Shown: positions 43,578-51,285 of the stretch, in pieces | Layout of the letters: the number at the start of each line of letters is the position of its first letter | How positions within the stretch are numbered: the stretch's first letter is position 1 | Source: Flavobacteriales bacterium | GTDB lineage: Bacteria > Bacteroidota > Bacteroidia > Flavobacteriales_F > PHOS-HE28 | Assembly: GCA_016715995.1 (NCBI GenBank) | Contig: JADJXF010000018.1 | Location: 62,001-126,000 of the forward strand | Reading direction: 5' to 3' | DNA length: 64,000 nt | Notes under the pieces: generated by a model | The model's input: only the letters and a program-made list of their open reading frames with translations | Database searches by the model: none | What the model was told of the DNA's origin: nothing | Made by a program: the position numbers and the translations under genes

Positions 43578-43585
43578 CGAATGTA
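43578..43585 (-). promoter_or_regulatory. Promoter -7 box TACATTCG (response regulator)
   Basis: Minus-strand box 30 bases before the ATG, identical to the one ahead of the DUF3817 gene. Confidence 0.45.
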
Positions 43586-43617
43586 CCCGACTTCTCAGAA
43601 CGACCGGCGAGCTTGTT

Positions 43618-44550
43618 CTACACGATCGTTCGTTCGTTGATCGAATACACCGCACCCTCCTCGCTCACCTCGGCATCCGGATAGATGGCTTGGGCTTCGG
43701 ACAAGAGTTCATCGGTGCTCTTGTAGCGCGAGCTGAAATGACCGAGCAGCAGCCTGCGCGCACCAGCATCGCGGGCCATGGTCGCGGCCTCGGCAGCAGT
43801 GGAGTGCATGGTCTCCTTCGCGCGCCGCGCCAACTGCCGTGTGAATGTGGCCTCGTGGTAGAGGAGGTCCACCTCCTTCAGGTATGAGAGCAGTTCCGGC
43901 GCATAGGCGGTATCCGAGCAGTAGGCATACCGCCGTGGTGGTGGCGGCTCGTGCGTGAGGACGGCATTCGCTGTGACCGAGCCATCGGACTGCACCAGAT
44001 CCTCTCCTTCCTTGATGCGCGCCCGCATGTGCGTCGGTATCAGGGGCAGGCAGTCCTTGCGCAACGGACGCAGCGCCTGGCTCTCCTCGAAGAGGAAGCC
44101 CGTGCAGGGGATGCGGTGCCGCAGCGCCAACAGCGTCACTGTCACGCGCTCATCCTGCCAGGCCATGCGACCGCTCACGGGTTCAAGCGGTCTGAACTCC
44201 AACTGGTAGCGCAGGAAGGTCCGCGAAGCGCGCAGTTGCACCTCTATGATCTCCTGGAGGGGCGGGGGACCATGGACGAGGAGCGTACGCGTGCGGCCCA
44301 TGAGGTGCATCGAGCTGATGAGCCCCATTAGGCCGAGATAGTGATCGCCATGCAGATGGCTGATGAAGATGTGGCCGATCCGGGAGAAGTTGGCCCCGAC
44401 GGCGCGAAGGCGCTCCTGGGTACCCTCCCCGCAATCAATAAGGTAAGGCTCCTCATGAACCGTCAGCAGTTGCGCGGTCGGGTATCGGCCACGCGCAGGA
44501 AGGGCCGCGCCCGTGCCCAAGGTGATCAGCTCGAATCGGCGGTGGGCCAT
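43618..44550 (-). CDS. rnz: Ribonuclease Z
   Basis: 310 residues; metallo-beta-lactamase-fold endonuclease that trims tRNA 3' ends. Zinc motif SHLHGDHYLGL (His65, His67, Asp69, His70), the RNase Z-specific PTAQLLTV near the N-terminus, and AYCSDTAYAPELLSYLKEVD with HEATFTRQL later, plus GHFSSRYK. Slightly different from tRNase Z-S of E. coli but normal for Bacteroidota. Next to the STAS gene's cluster on the same strand, separated by a terminator. Confidence 0.94.
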   Translation of the reverse strand: MAHRRFELITLGTGAALPARGRYPTAQLLTVHEEPYLIDCGEGTQERLRAVGANFSRIGHIFISHLHGDHYLGLMGLISSMHLMGRTRTLLVHGPPPLQEIIEVQLRASRTFLRYQLEFRPLEPVSGRMAWQDERVTVTLLALRHRIPCTGFLFEESQALRPLRKDCLPLIPTHMRARIKEGEDLVQSDGSVTANAVLTHEPPPPRRYAYCSDTAYAPELLSYLKEVDLLYHEATFTRQLARRAKETMHSTAAEAATMARDAGARRLLLGHFSSRYKSTDELLSEAQAIYPDAEVSEEGAVYSINERTIV

Positions 44551-44558
44551 GGAAGGAA

Positions 44559-44580
44559 GAAGGCCCCGATAGGGGCCTTC
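44559..44580 (-). terminator. Hairpin terminator between T9SS gene and rnz
   Basis: 9-bp perfect stem GAAGGCCCC (44559-44567) / GGGGCCTTC (44572-44580) with a GATA loop; TCTTCC follows on the minus strand. The stem has the same sequence as the rplS terminator. Confidence 0.65.
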
Positions 44581-44602
44581 AATCAGTGTTACTTCACTAT
44601 GC

Positions 44603-45361
44603 TCACCGGTTCACCATCATGCGCCCGGTGAAGGCCTCACGGCCGCTCTCGACCTTGAGCAGGTAAACGCCTTCCTGCAAGGTGCCCCCTTCATATGGTA
44701 CGCGGTTCGCGCCAGCCTTGCCTTGGGTGCGGTGACTCCACAGCTCCTCGCCCAGCAGATTGAAGATACGCAGCTTGACATCACTGGCGCGCGCGAGCTG
44801 GAACTCAATCATGGTTCGGTTGCTGAACGGGTTCGGCACGTTGCGAACGCTCGCCAGTCCAATCGGCGCCAGCTCGGCCACAGCCGTGGGATCAAGAATG
44901 AAGATGCGGTAGCCCGTGAAGCTGAGGGGATACGGAATTGGGTTTCCGAACAAGGTGAAGTACCCTGTCACATTCAGCGTCAGTTCGAACAACCCTGCTT
45001 CCGACGGTGTCCCTTGGACCACTCCGCAGCCGAGCACCGATGGCAGATAGGTGCATGGAGCTGGGGTCTGTGACGCGCATGCGACGGTGAGCCCGGCCGG
45101 AAGCCCGGTAACCCCATCGAACACCACTGAATCAATCTGAACCGCAGGAAAGGTCGGATCGATGTCCTGGGCATTCACTGGCACAATCAGGTTCAGGTCC
45201 TGCGAGTAGGGCATACCCAACTGGCCGGGCATGAAGTTCTGCGTGGTATCCGGCCAAACGCCGAAGACGCTATCCGCATAGAGCGGATTGGGCGTGCATG
45301 GCTGTGCGATTGCAGCGGCACAGGCGAAGGCGAATACGGTGGCGAGTAGCGTTCTGCTCAT
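44603..45361 (-). CDS. Secreted protein with T9SS type A tail
   Basis: 252 residues. Signal peptide (LLATVFAFACAAAIAQ), a ~150-residue beta-rich body with four Cys (CASQTPAPCTYLPSVLGCGV) and an FN3/Ig-like half (GTPSEAGLFELTLNVTGYFT), then the sorting tail: VPNPFSNRTMIEFQL, LRIFNLLGEELWSH, GTLQEGVYLLKVESGREAFT and MMVNR. Function unknown; closes with a terminator. Confidence 0.8.
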   Translation of the reverse strand: MSRTLLATVFAFACAAAIAQPCTPNPLYADSVFGVWPDTTQNFMPGQLGMPYSQDLNLIVPVNAQDIDPTFPAVQIDSVVFDGVTGLPAGLTVACASQTPAPCTYLPSVLGCGVVQGTPSEAGLFELTLNVTGYFTLFGNPIPYPLSFTGYRIFILDPTAVAELAPIGLASVRNVPNPFSNRTMIEFQLARASDVKLRIFNLLGEELWSHRTQGKAGANRVPYEGGTLQEGVYLLKVESGREAFTGRMMVNR

Positions 45362-45371
45362 GATTGTCGGT

Positions 45372-45746
45372 TCACTGTCCTTTGTTCACGTCCTTCTCAA
45401 TCTCCTCCATGTACAGCAGATCCACCGCTTCAGCAGCCGTGGGCGTGATGGAGAGCACGGTCTCCAACTGCGAGATCTGCACCAGCTTCTGAACGGCTTC
45501 CTGCAAACCGCAGACCACAAGGCCGCCGTTCACGCTCTTGCATAGTCGGTTCGCCACGAGCAGCGCGCTGAGCCCCGAGGAATCACAGTAACGCGTCGCG
45601 GTGAGATCGATGATGACGTTGCGCACCCCCGTCTTGTTGAGATAGACGAGTTCACTCTTCAATTCGGGCGCGCAGGTGGTGTCCAGCTTGTCCACGTTGC
45701 TGGTCACGAGCGTGTACCGCCCTTTGTCCTCGATGGTGAAGTTCAT
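45372..45746 (-). CDS. STAS-domain protein (anti-anti-sigma factor type)
   Basis: 124 residues. SpoIIAA-like STAS fold: VTSNVDKLDTTCAPELKSEL, NVIIDLTATRYCDSSGLSAL, with the phosphorylatable Ser in DSSG (Ser56/57). Such proteins are dephosphorylated by PP2C phosphatases and bind anti-sigma kinases; neither partner is in this window. Acidic tail (EEIEKDVNKGQ). A perfect TATCTTTG promoter box lies 17 bases upstream. Confidence 0.9.
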   Translation of the reverse strand: MNFTIEDKGRYTLVTSNVDKLDTTCAPELKSELVYLNKTGVRNVIIDLTATRYCDSSGLSALLVANRLCKSVNGGLVVCGLQEAVQKLVQISQLETVLSITPTAAEAVDLLYMEEIEKDVNKGQ

Positions 45747-45763
45747 GGGAAAAGGCTTCCGGT

Positions 45764-45771
45764 CAAAGATA
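45764..45771 (-). promoter_or_regulatory. Promoter -7 box TATCTTTG (STAS gene)
   Basis: Exact TAnnTTTG on the minus strand, 17 bases before the ATG. Confidence 0.5.
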
Positions 45772-45815
45772 GTCAGGCGCTCCTTGGCTATGCAACGCCC
45801 GGAGCGCCCGCACTT

Positions 45816-46799
45816 TCAAACACCGGTTCGTGGGATACGGGCCGCCAGCAGGTACAGCACAGCCATGCGGATGGCGACGCCATTCTCGACCTGGTCCAGG
45901 ATGATGCTGTTGGCATGATCCGCGACCTCGCTGGTGACCTCCACGCCGCGGTTGATGGGCCCGGGATGCATGATGACCACATCGCGGCCGATCCTCTGGT
46001 AGCGTTCGATATCCAGCCCGTAGAGCATGGCGTATTCCCGCAGGCTCGGGAAGTTGGCGATGCCATCGCCGTTCTGCCGCTCCAGCTGGATCCGCAGCAT
46101 GTTCGCCACATCGCACCAGCGCAAGGCCTTGTCGAGATCGCGCTCCACCTTCACGCCCAGCGCGTCGATGTGCTTGGGCATGAGGGTGCTGGGACCGCAG
46201 AGCATCACCTCGGCGCCGAGCATCTGCAGGCAGAAGATGTTGCTGAGGGCCACACGGCTGTGCAGGATGTCGCCCACGATCAGGACCTTCACGCCGCGCA
46301 CGCGTCCGAGCTTCTCTCGGATGCTGTAGGCATCGAGCAGCGCCTGCGTCGGATGCTCGTGCGTGCCATCACCTGCGTTCACGATCCGGGCATCCACATG
46401 GCGGCTCAGGAACTGCGCGGCGCCGGGGTCGGGATGGCGCATCACCACCATGTCCACCTTCATCGCCAGGATGTTATTCACCGTATCCACCAACGTCTCC
46501 CCCTTGCTCACGCTGCTACCGCCGCTGCTGAAGTTCACCACATCCGCGCTGAGGCGACGCTCCGCCAGCTCGAAGCTCACGCGTGTGCGCGTGCTGCTCT
46601 CGAAGAACAGGTTGGCGATGGTGATGTCGCGCAGCGAAGGCACCTTCTTGATGGGTCGTCCCAGCACCTCCTTGAAGCCATCCGCCGTCCGGAAGATGAG
46701 CTCGATATCGGCAGCGCCCAGGTCCCTGATGCCCAGGAGATGCTCCACGCTCAGCTGGTCGCTTGGTGGTGTACTGGGGGACTTGGTCTTCAGGCTCAT
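45816..46799 (-). CDS. pyrB: Aspartate carbamoyltransferase catalytic chain
   Basis: 327 residues; makes carbamoyl-aspartate, the first committed pyrimidine step. Carbamoyl-phosphate motif FFESSTRTRVSFELAE (Ser69-Thr70-Arg71-Thr72-Arg73), GDGTHEHPTQALLDAYS, and the aspartate-binding region with VMLCGPSTLMP. No regulatory chain gene (pyrI) nearby, as in other PyrR-containing bacteria. Overlaps pyrR by four bases (ATGA), so the two are cotranslated. Confidence 0.96.
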   Translation of the reverse strand: MSLKTKSPSTPPSDQLSVEHLLGIRDLGAADIELIFRTADGFKEVLGRPIKKVPSLRDITIANLFFESSTRTRVSFELAERRLSADVVNFSSGGSSVSKGETLVDTVNNILAMKVDMVVMRHPDPGAAQFLSRHVDARIVNAGDGTHEHPTQALLDAYSIREKLGRVRGVKVLIVGDILHSRVALSNIFCLQMLGAEVMLCGPSTLMPKHIDALGVKVERDLDKALRWCDVANMLRIQLERQNGDGIANFPSLREYAMLYGLDIERYQRIGRDVVIMHPGPINRGVEVTSEVADHANSIILDQVENGVAIRMAVLYLLAARIPRTGV

Positions 46800-47389
46800 T
46801 GATCAGCGGTTGATCCCTTGGCGATGCCTGATGCGACGCGGCCACCGCCATCGCTGGTGTGCAGGATCACACGGTCCTGCCCGTCGATTTCCTTCCACTC
46901 CACCGTCACCCGCTGGTCGCCGATGCTGTCCACCCACTTGCCGACATAGTCCGATTGGATGGGCAGTTCCCGGCTGAACCGCCGGTCGATGAGGACGAGC
47001 AGGTGAACGGATGAAGGACGACCGAAGGCCAGCAGCGCATCGAGCCCGGCGCGGATGCTCCGGCCGGTGTAGAGCACATCATCCACGAGCACCACCTTGC
47101 GTCCCTCCAAATCGAAATCGAGCGCGGTGACACTGGGCGTGGCCGGCGTGGCCCGATGCCGGAAATCATCGCGGTGGAAGGTGATGTCCAGCTCGCCATA
47201 GGCATGATGCTGCTGCCCGATGATGCTCCGCAGCTCGTCGCGGAGCCGACGGGCAAGGAGCACACCGCGCGGTTGCAGGCCGATGAGGGCCAGGCCCTCC
47301 AGCTTCCCATGATCCTCGATGAGCTGATGACAAAGCCGCGTGACCGTGAGGCCGAAGGCCTTGCTCGCCAAGAGGGTCACCGGTTTCAT
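46796..47389 (-). CDS. pyrR: PyrR, pyrimidine regulatory protein / uracil phosphoribosyltransferase
   Basis: 197 residues, type I phosphoribosyltransferase with the PRPP loop VVLVDDVLYTGRSIRAGLDA (Asp103-Asp104, Thr108-Gly109). In Gram-positive bacteria PyrR binds pyr mRNA; here it may act as a regulator, as a phosphoribosyltransferase, or both. Coupled to pyrB. A TATCTTCG box precedes it by 27 bases; no PyrR-binding loop was identified. Confidence 0.93.
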   Translation of the reverse strand: MKPVTLLASKAFGLTVTRLCHQLIEDHGKLEGLALIGLQPRGVLLARRLRDELRSIIGQQHHAYGELDITFHRDDFRHRATPATPSVTALDFDLEGRKVVLVDDVLYTGRSIRAGLDALLAFGRPSSVHLLVLIDRRFSRELPIQSDYVGKWVDSIGDQRVTVEWKEIDGQDRVILHTSDGGGRVASGIAKGSTADQ

Positions 47390-47416
47390 CGCACTTCCCG
47401 CCCGAGCGGAACGCGC

Positions 47417-47424
47417 CGAAGATA
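47417..47424 (-). promoter_or_regulatory. Promoter -7 box TATCTTCG (pyrR-pyrB)
   Basis: Minus-strand TAnnTTyG box, 27 bases before the pyrR ATG. Confidence 0.5.
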
Positions 47425-47445
47425 ACGGGGCGCCTTGGTGAACGA

Positions 47446-47472
47446 CGAAGCCCCCGGTGGCCGGGGGCTTCG
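47446..47472 (-). terminator. rpsA terminator
   Basis: Twelve-bp perfect stem CGAAGCCCCCGG (47446-47457) / CCGGGGGCTTCG (47461-47472) with a 3-base loop, 20 bases past the rpsA stop. Confidence 0.75.
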
Positions 47473-47492
47473 CATCCGTATCAGTCCGCGCT

Positions 47493-49361
47493 TCAGGCTT
47501 CTTCGCCTTCGGCCTCTTCGTCGCTCTTCTTGGCTTTGGTGCCGCGCTCGCCCTTCTCCATGGTGCTCTTCAGGTCGCTCAACACGCTGAGGTCGCCCAA
47601 GGTGCTCTTCTCCACCTTGTCGTTCACGCTCCTCACACTGGCGCTGCTGGCGCCCGTCTCGCCTTCCTTGCGGGTACGCTTGCCCTTGCTCACGGTCTCC
47701 ATCGGCTCATCACCGTCCTCGAAGGTGCGGGTGTGGCTCAGCACGATGCGGCGCGCATCGGCGTTGAACTCGAGCACCATGAACGGCATCTTCTCCTCGA
47801 GCTCCGCCTTGCTGCCATCGGCCTTCTTCAAGTGCTTGGCGGTGACGGCGCCTTCCACGCCGTAGGGCAGGCTCACCACGAAGTTCTGCCCTGCCCGGCC
47901 GGTGAGAGTGCCTTCATGCACGCTGCCTGGCGTGAACACGGTGGCGAACACCTCCCAGGGGTTCTCCTCCACCTGCTTGTGCCCGAGGCTGAGGCGGCGA
48001 TTGTCCTTGTCCACCTCGAGCACCATCACCTCCACGCTGTCGCCGATGGCGCAGAACTCGCTCGGGTGCTTGATGCGCTTCGTCCAGCTCAGATCGCTGA
48101 TGTGGATGAGGCCATCCACGCCCTCCTCCAGCTCGGCGAAGATGCCGAAGTGGGTGAAGTTGCGGACCTTGGCGGTGTGCTTGCTGCGCACCGGGTACTT
48201 GAACTCGATGTCGGCCCAGGGATCGGTGCTCAGCTGCTTCATGCCGAGGCTCATCTTGCGCTCCTCGCGGTCGATGTTGAGGATCACGCACTCGATCTCC
48301 TGCTGTTCCTTCAGGAAGTCCTTCGGGCTGCGCAGGTGCTGGCTCCAGCTCATCTCGCTCACATGCAGCAGGCCTTCCACGCCGGGGGCCACCTCCACGA
48401 ATGCGCCGTAGTCGGTGATCACCATCACCTTGCCCTTCACCTTGTCGCCGGCGTTCATGTCGGCGCTCAGCGCATCCCACGGGTGCGGCAGCAGTTGCTT
48501 CAGACCAAGGGCGATGCGGCGCTTCTCGTCGTCGAAGTCCAGGATCACCACGTTGATCTTGTCGTCAAGCTTCACCACCTCCTCTGGATGGCTCACGCGG
48601 CCATAGGCCAGGTCGGTGATGTGGATGAGGCCATCCACGCCGCCCAGGTCCACGAACACACCATAGCTGGTGATGTTCTTGACGGTACCCTCGAGCACCT
48701 GGCCTTTCTCCAGGCCGCCGATGATCTGCTTCTTCTGCGCCTCGAGTTCCGCCTCGATCAGCGCCTTGTGGCTGACCACCACGTTCTTGAACTCCTGGTT
48801 GATCTTGACGACCTTGAACTCCATGTTCTTGCCCACGAACTGGTCGTAGTCGCGGATTGGCTTCACGTCGATCTGCGAGCCGGGCAGGAAGGCCTCGATG
48901 CCGAACACGTCCACGATGAGGCCGCCCTTGGTGCGGCACTTCACGAAGCCCGTGATGATCTCGTTGGTCTCCATCGCGTGGTTCACCTTTCCCCACGCGT
49001 TGTGCACGCGCGCGGTCTTGTGGCTCACCACCATCTGGCCGCCCTTGTCCTCCTGCTTCTCGATGTACACCTCGACTTGGTCGCCGATGGCGAGGTCGGG
49101 CTTGTAGCGGAACTCGCTGATGGGGACCACGCCTTCGGACTTGTAGCCGATGTTGATCACCACCTCTTTCTTGTTCATGCCCACCACGGTGCCCATGAGG
49201 ACCTCCTTCTCGGAGATGCTGCTCAGGGTCTTCTCGTAGGCATCCTCCATGCTCTTGTGCGCATCGGCGCCCAAGGCCTTCTTGTCATCTTCCAGGCCCG
49301 CCCAATCGAAATCGGTGGGAGGCTCGGCGAAGGTGACCTTGTTGTTCTCGACAGTAGACAT
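47493..49361 (-). CDS. rpsA: 30S ribosomal protein S1
   Basis: About 622 residues with six S1/OB RNA-binding repeats, each carrying motifs such as GVFVDLGGVDGLIHITDL, GAFVEVAPGVEGLLHVSEM and GIFAELEEGVDGLIHISDL, and an acidic, Ser/Lys-rich C-terminal tail (KGERGTKAKKSDEEAEGEEA). It helps ribosomes bind mRNA with weak or no Shine-Dalgarno sequences, matching the SD-poor starts in this genome. Start at 49361 (MSTVENNKV) chosen. Candidate promoter TAGATTCG at 49492-49499 gives a ~130-base leader. Confidence 0.95.
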   Translation of the reverse strand: MSTVENNKVTFAEPPTDFDWAGLEDDKKALGADAHKSMEDAYEKTLSSISEKEVLMGTVVGMNKKEVVINIGYKSEGVVPISEFRYKPDLAIGDQVEVYIEKQEDKGGQMVVSHKTARVHNAWGKVNHAMETNEIITGFVKCRTKGGLIVDVFGIEAFLPGSQIDVKPIRDYDQFVGKNMEFKVVKINQEFKNVVVSHKALIEAELEAQKKQIIGGLEKGQVLEGTVKNITSYGVFVDLGGVDGLIHITDLAYGRVSHPEEVVKLDDKINVVILDFDDEKRRIALGLKQLLPHPWDALSADMNAGDKVKGKVMVITDYGAFVEVAPGVEGLLHVSEMSWSQHLRSPKDFLKEQQEIECVILNIDREERKMSLGMKQLSTDPWADIEFKYPVRSKHTAKVRNFTHFGIFAELEEGVDGLIHISDLSWTKRIKHPSEFCAIGDSVEVMVLEVDKDNRRLSLGHKQVEENPWEVFATVFTPGSVHEGTLTGRAGQNFVVSLPYGVEGAVTAKHLKKADGSKAELEEKMPFMVLEFNADARRIVLSHTRTFEDGDEPMETVSKGKRTRKEGETGASSASVRSVNDKVEKSTLGDLSVLSDLKSTMEKGERGTKAKKSDEEAEGEEA

Positions 49362-49491
49362 GTTGACTCGTTTCAACTTGTATCCCGGACCAAGGGGGCG
49401 CTGTCCGAAAGGGTTCGACAGGTTCAGCCCAGGGCTCCCCTGCCTGGACTATCCCGGTCCCGCCAACAAGCGGCGGGGGGAAACGGGGCCG

Positions 49492-49499
49492 CGAATCTA
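49492..49499 (-). promoter_or_regulatory. Promoter -7 box TAGATTCG (rpsA)
   Basis: Minus-strand TAnnTTyG box about 130 bases upstream of the rpsA start; the long leader could hold the autoregulatory site known for rpsA in other bacteria (inference). Confidence 0.45.
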
Positions 49500-49562
49500 A
49501 CGGTATTCCCTGAACTTCAGCCCTATCACGGCCGAACCGGAAGGTCTTGTCCGCCCCTGCTG

Positions 49563-50243
49563 CTAGGGCAGGGTGCACCAGTATCCAGCCTGGTCTGGGT
49601 CGCAGCGCTCGAAGAGCGGGAGTTCCATTCCGGGTTTCACCAGCAGTAGCTCCCACGGTTGAAGGAGCGTCATGAACCGAGCACCTTCCTTAGTGGGTGC
49701 CAGCGCCAATGCGCGGTCGTGCGTCTTGTCCAAACGAGGCTTGCAAAGCTCCAGACGCAGGAGCACCCCCTCGCCCAACCCGGTCCGTTTGGTGAATGTC
49801 CTGATATCCATGTGCCCGGAGAGCAGGGCCTTCTGGAGCTGTTCGCAACGCTGCGCCTGCCAGACATCCCGACCGGCCTGCTCGCGCTGCGTCCGCAGTG
49901 CATCGAACTGCTCCTGGGTTGGTTCCGTGTATGTAGGCTTGAAGACGGCCTTCGGAGCTGGATCCTTCTTCAACATTGCGAAGAGCGCAGCGCTCTGGCC
50001 CGGACGGATAAGTATCAGTTCCTTCTCCGGGATATACAGGAAGAGGTCCTCCGCTGCGGGTGTAGGCAGGTAGCCGTGGTAGCGCTGGTACTCATTGTTC
50101 ACTTCGCGGCGGCGCAACAGACCGAGGCGGACCAAAGGTCCCAAATCTGACTTCCGCCCGAGGAAATCGCTGAGCTCCTCATATCCCTGCTCCCGCGACC
50201 GCAGGATGCGGTTGTACCGCGCTTCAAACACCGCCGCTGTCAT
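49563..50243 (-). CDS. Uncharacterised protein, 226 residues
   Basis: Not recognised. Charged, helical N-terminus (VFEARYNRILRSREQGYEELSD), then LGLLRRREVNNEYQRYHGYL-type segments and two short hydrophobic blocks (DLFLYIPEKELILIRPGQSAALFAML; LLQPWELLLVKPGMELPLF). The two blocks share an LxLI/LVRPGxSAALF-like pattern, suggesting an internal duplication. GATCTTGG four bases before the ATG is a promoter-like box. Confidence 0.65.
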   Translation of the reverse strand: MTAAVFEARYNRILRSREQGYEELSDFLGRKSDLGPLVRLGLLRRREVNNEYQRYHGYLPTPAAEDLFLYIPEKELILIRPGQSAALFAMLKKDPAPKAVFKPTYTEPTQEQFDALRTQREQAGRDVWQAQRCEQLQKALLSGHMDIRTFTKRTGLGEGVLLRLELCKPRLDKTHDRALALAPTKEGARFMTLLQPWELLLVKPGMELPLFERCDPDQAGYWCTLP

Positions 50244-50332
50244 GCCGCCAAGATCCGGAGGCGCACAAAGCCGTTGGAGGCGACATGCAGTCGATCACCA
50301 ACGAACCGATGTTGATCGGTCCTGAATGCCGA

Positions 50333-51202
50333 TTACGGAAGCACGAACCGGCGCGTCTCCTGCCGTGTTGGCGAAGTGATTCGCACCAGCAGCAGACGCC
50401 CGCGCAGCCCGGACAAGTCCACCTGCCAGGAGATCCGCTGGGCGGTGGTGGCACCTCGGGAGGCGACCCACGAGCCATCGGCCGCGAAGAGGTCCAAGGC
50501 CACGCGCTCACCTGCGGCGTTCGCATCGAATACCAGAACGCCGGTCCCATCCGGTGAGGGCAACACGAGGAGGCCTTGAACGGGAGCGGGAGCGGCCGCA
50601 GGCAACGCGGTGCTGAGATCGCATTGCACGGGATCAATGACATTCGCTTGGCCCGGGGTGCTGCACATGAGCCGGAAATCGGTGGCGTTGTTGTCGGTGT
50701 CCGTTCCATCTGGATACCGGCCTATGCTCACGCCCGGTGAGATGTTGGTGTCCTCTGCCGAGGTGCCATCACCTTCCGTGTAGCCCGGCACGCTGCCGCC
50801 GTAACTGAGTGCGTCAATGATGGTGGGCGTCGGTTCCGTGAGCACCAAGGCGATGGCATCCGGGGACCCATTCTGGATGAGGTTGGTGGCAGGTGTAACC
50901 ACCTCGTTGCAGTTGGGCGTTGCTGCGTTGGCGCAGATCACGAAGTAGCCGCCAGCAGGAAGCGCCGGCCAGGACGTGCCGTTCAACGTGCGGTACACGG
51001 CCGCGCCACCGGCATTGCCGTTCACCATGACCACTTGCACATACTGGAGCGGGAAGACCGTCCCGCCGGAGTTACGCAGTTCGATGTACTCCGTAGCGTC
51101 GGTGCCGGGCTGGTCGTAGTCCACCTCATTGATCACCAACTGCGCGTTCGCGGCGCACGGTGCAATGAGGCAAATCTTCAGGAGGAGGCGTAGTCTCATC
51201 AT
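50333..51202 (-). CDS. Exported lamin-tail-domain protein
   Basis: 289 residues. Signal peptide (LLLKICLIAPCAANAQ), then a lamin tail domain (LVINEVDYDQPGTDATEYIE, YVQVVMVNGNAGG, GYFVICANA) and a C-terminal sorting-like domain (LLVLPSPDGTGVLVFD, VALDLFAADGSWVAS, DLSGLRGRLLLVRITSP). LTD domains occur in bacterial secreted proteins with nuclease or adhesin partners; here no catalytic domain is present. Confidence 0.8.
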   Translation of the reverse strand: MMRLRLLLKICLIAPCAANAQLVINEVDYDQPGTDATEYIELRNSGGTVFPLQYVQVVMVNGNAGGAAVYRTLNGTSWPALPAGGYFVICANAATPNCNEVVTPATNLIQNGSPDAIALVLTEPTPTIIDALSYGGSVPGYTEGDGTSAEDTNISPGVSIGRYPDGTDTDNNATDFRLMCSTPGQANVIDPVQCDLSTALPAAAPAPVQGLLVLPSPDGTGVLVFDANAAGERVALDLFAADGSWVASRGATTAQRISWQVDLSGLRGRLLLVRITSPTRQETRRFVLP

Positions 51203-51285
51203 GGGTTGTCTTGATGGTTGATCAAGGTCAGCCTCGCGAAGATCGCATCACCAGCCGAACGAACGTCCGGTGAGGCAAGCCAGTG

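Noticed and set aside
47457..49649. Very long open frame antisense to rpsA (about 730 codons, His/Leu-rich)
   Set aside because: The opposite strand encodes a textbook S1 protein; long antisense frames are expected in GC-rich coding DNA and the product has no protein-like order.
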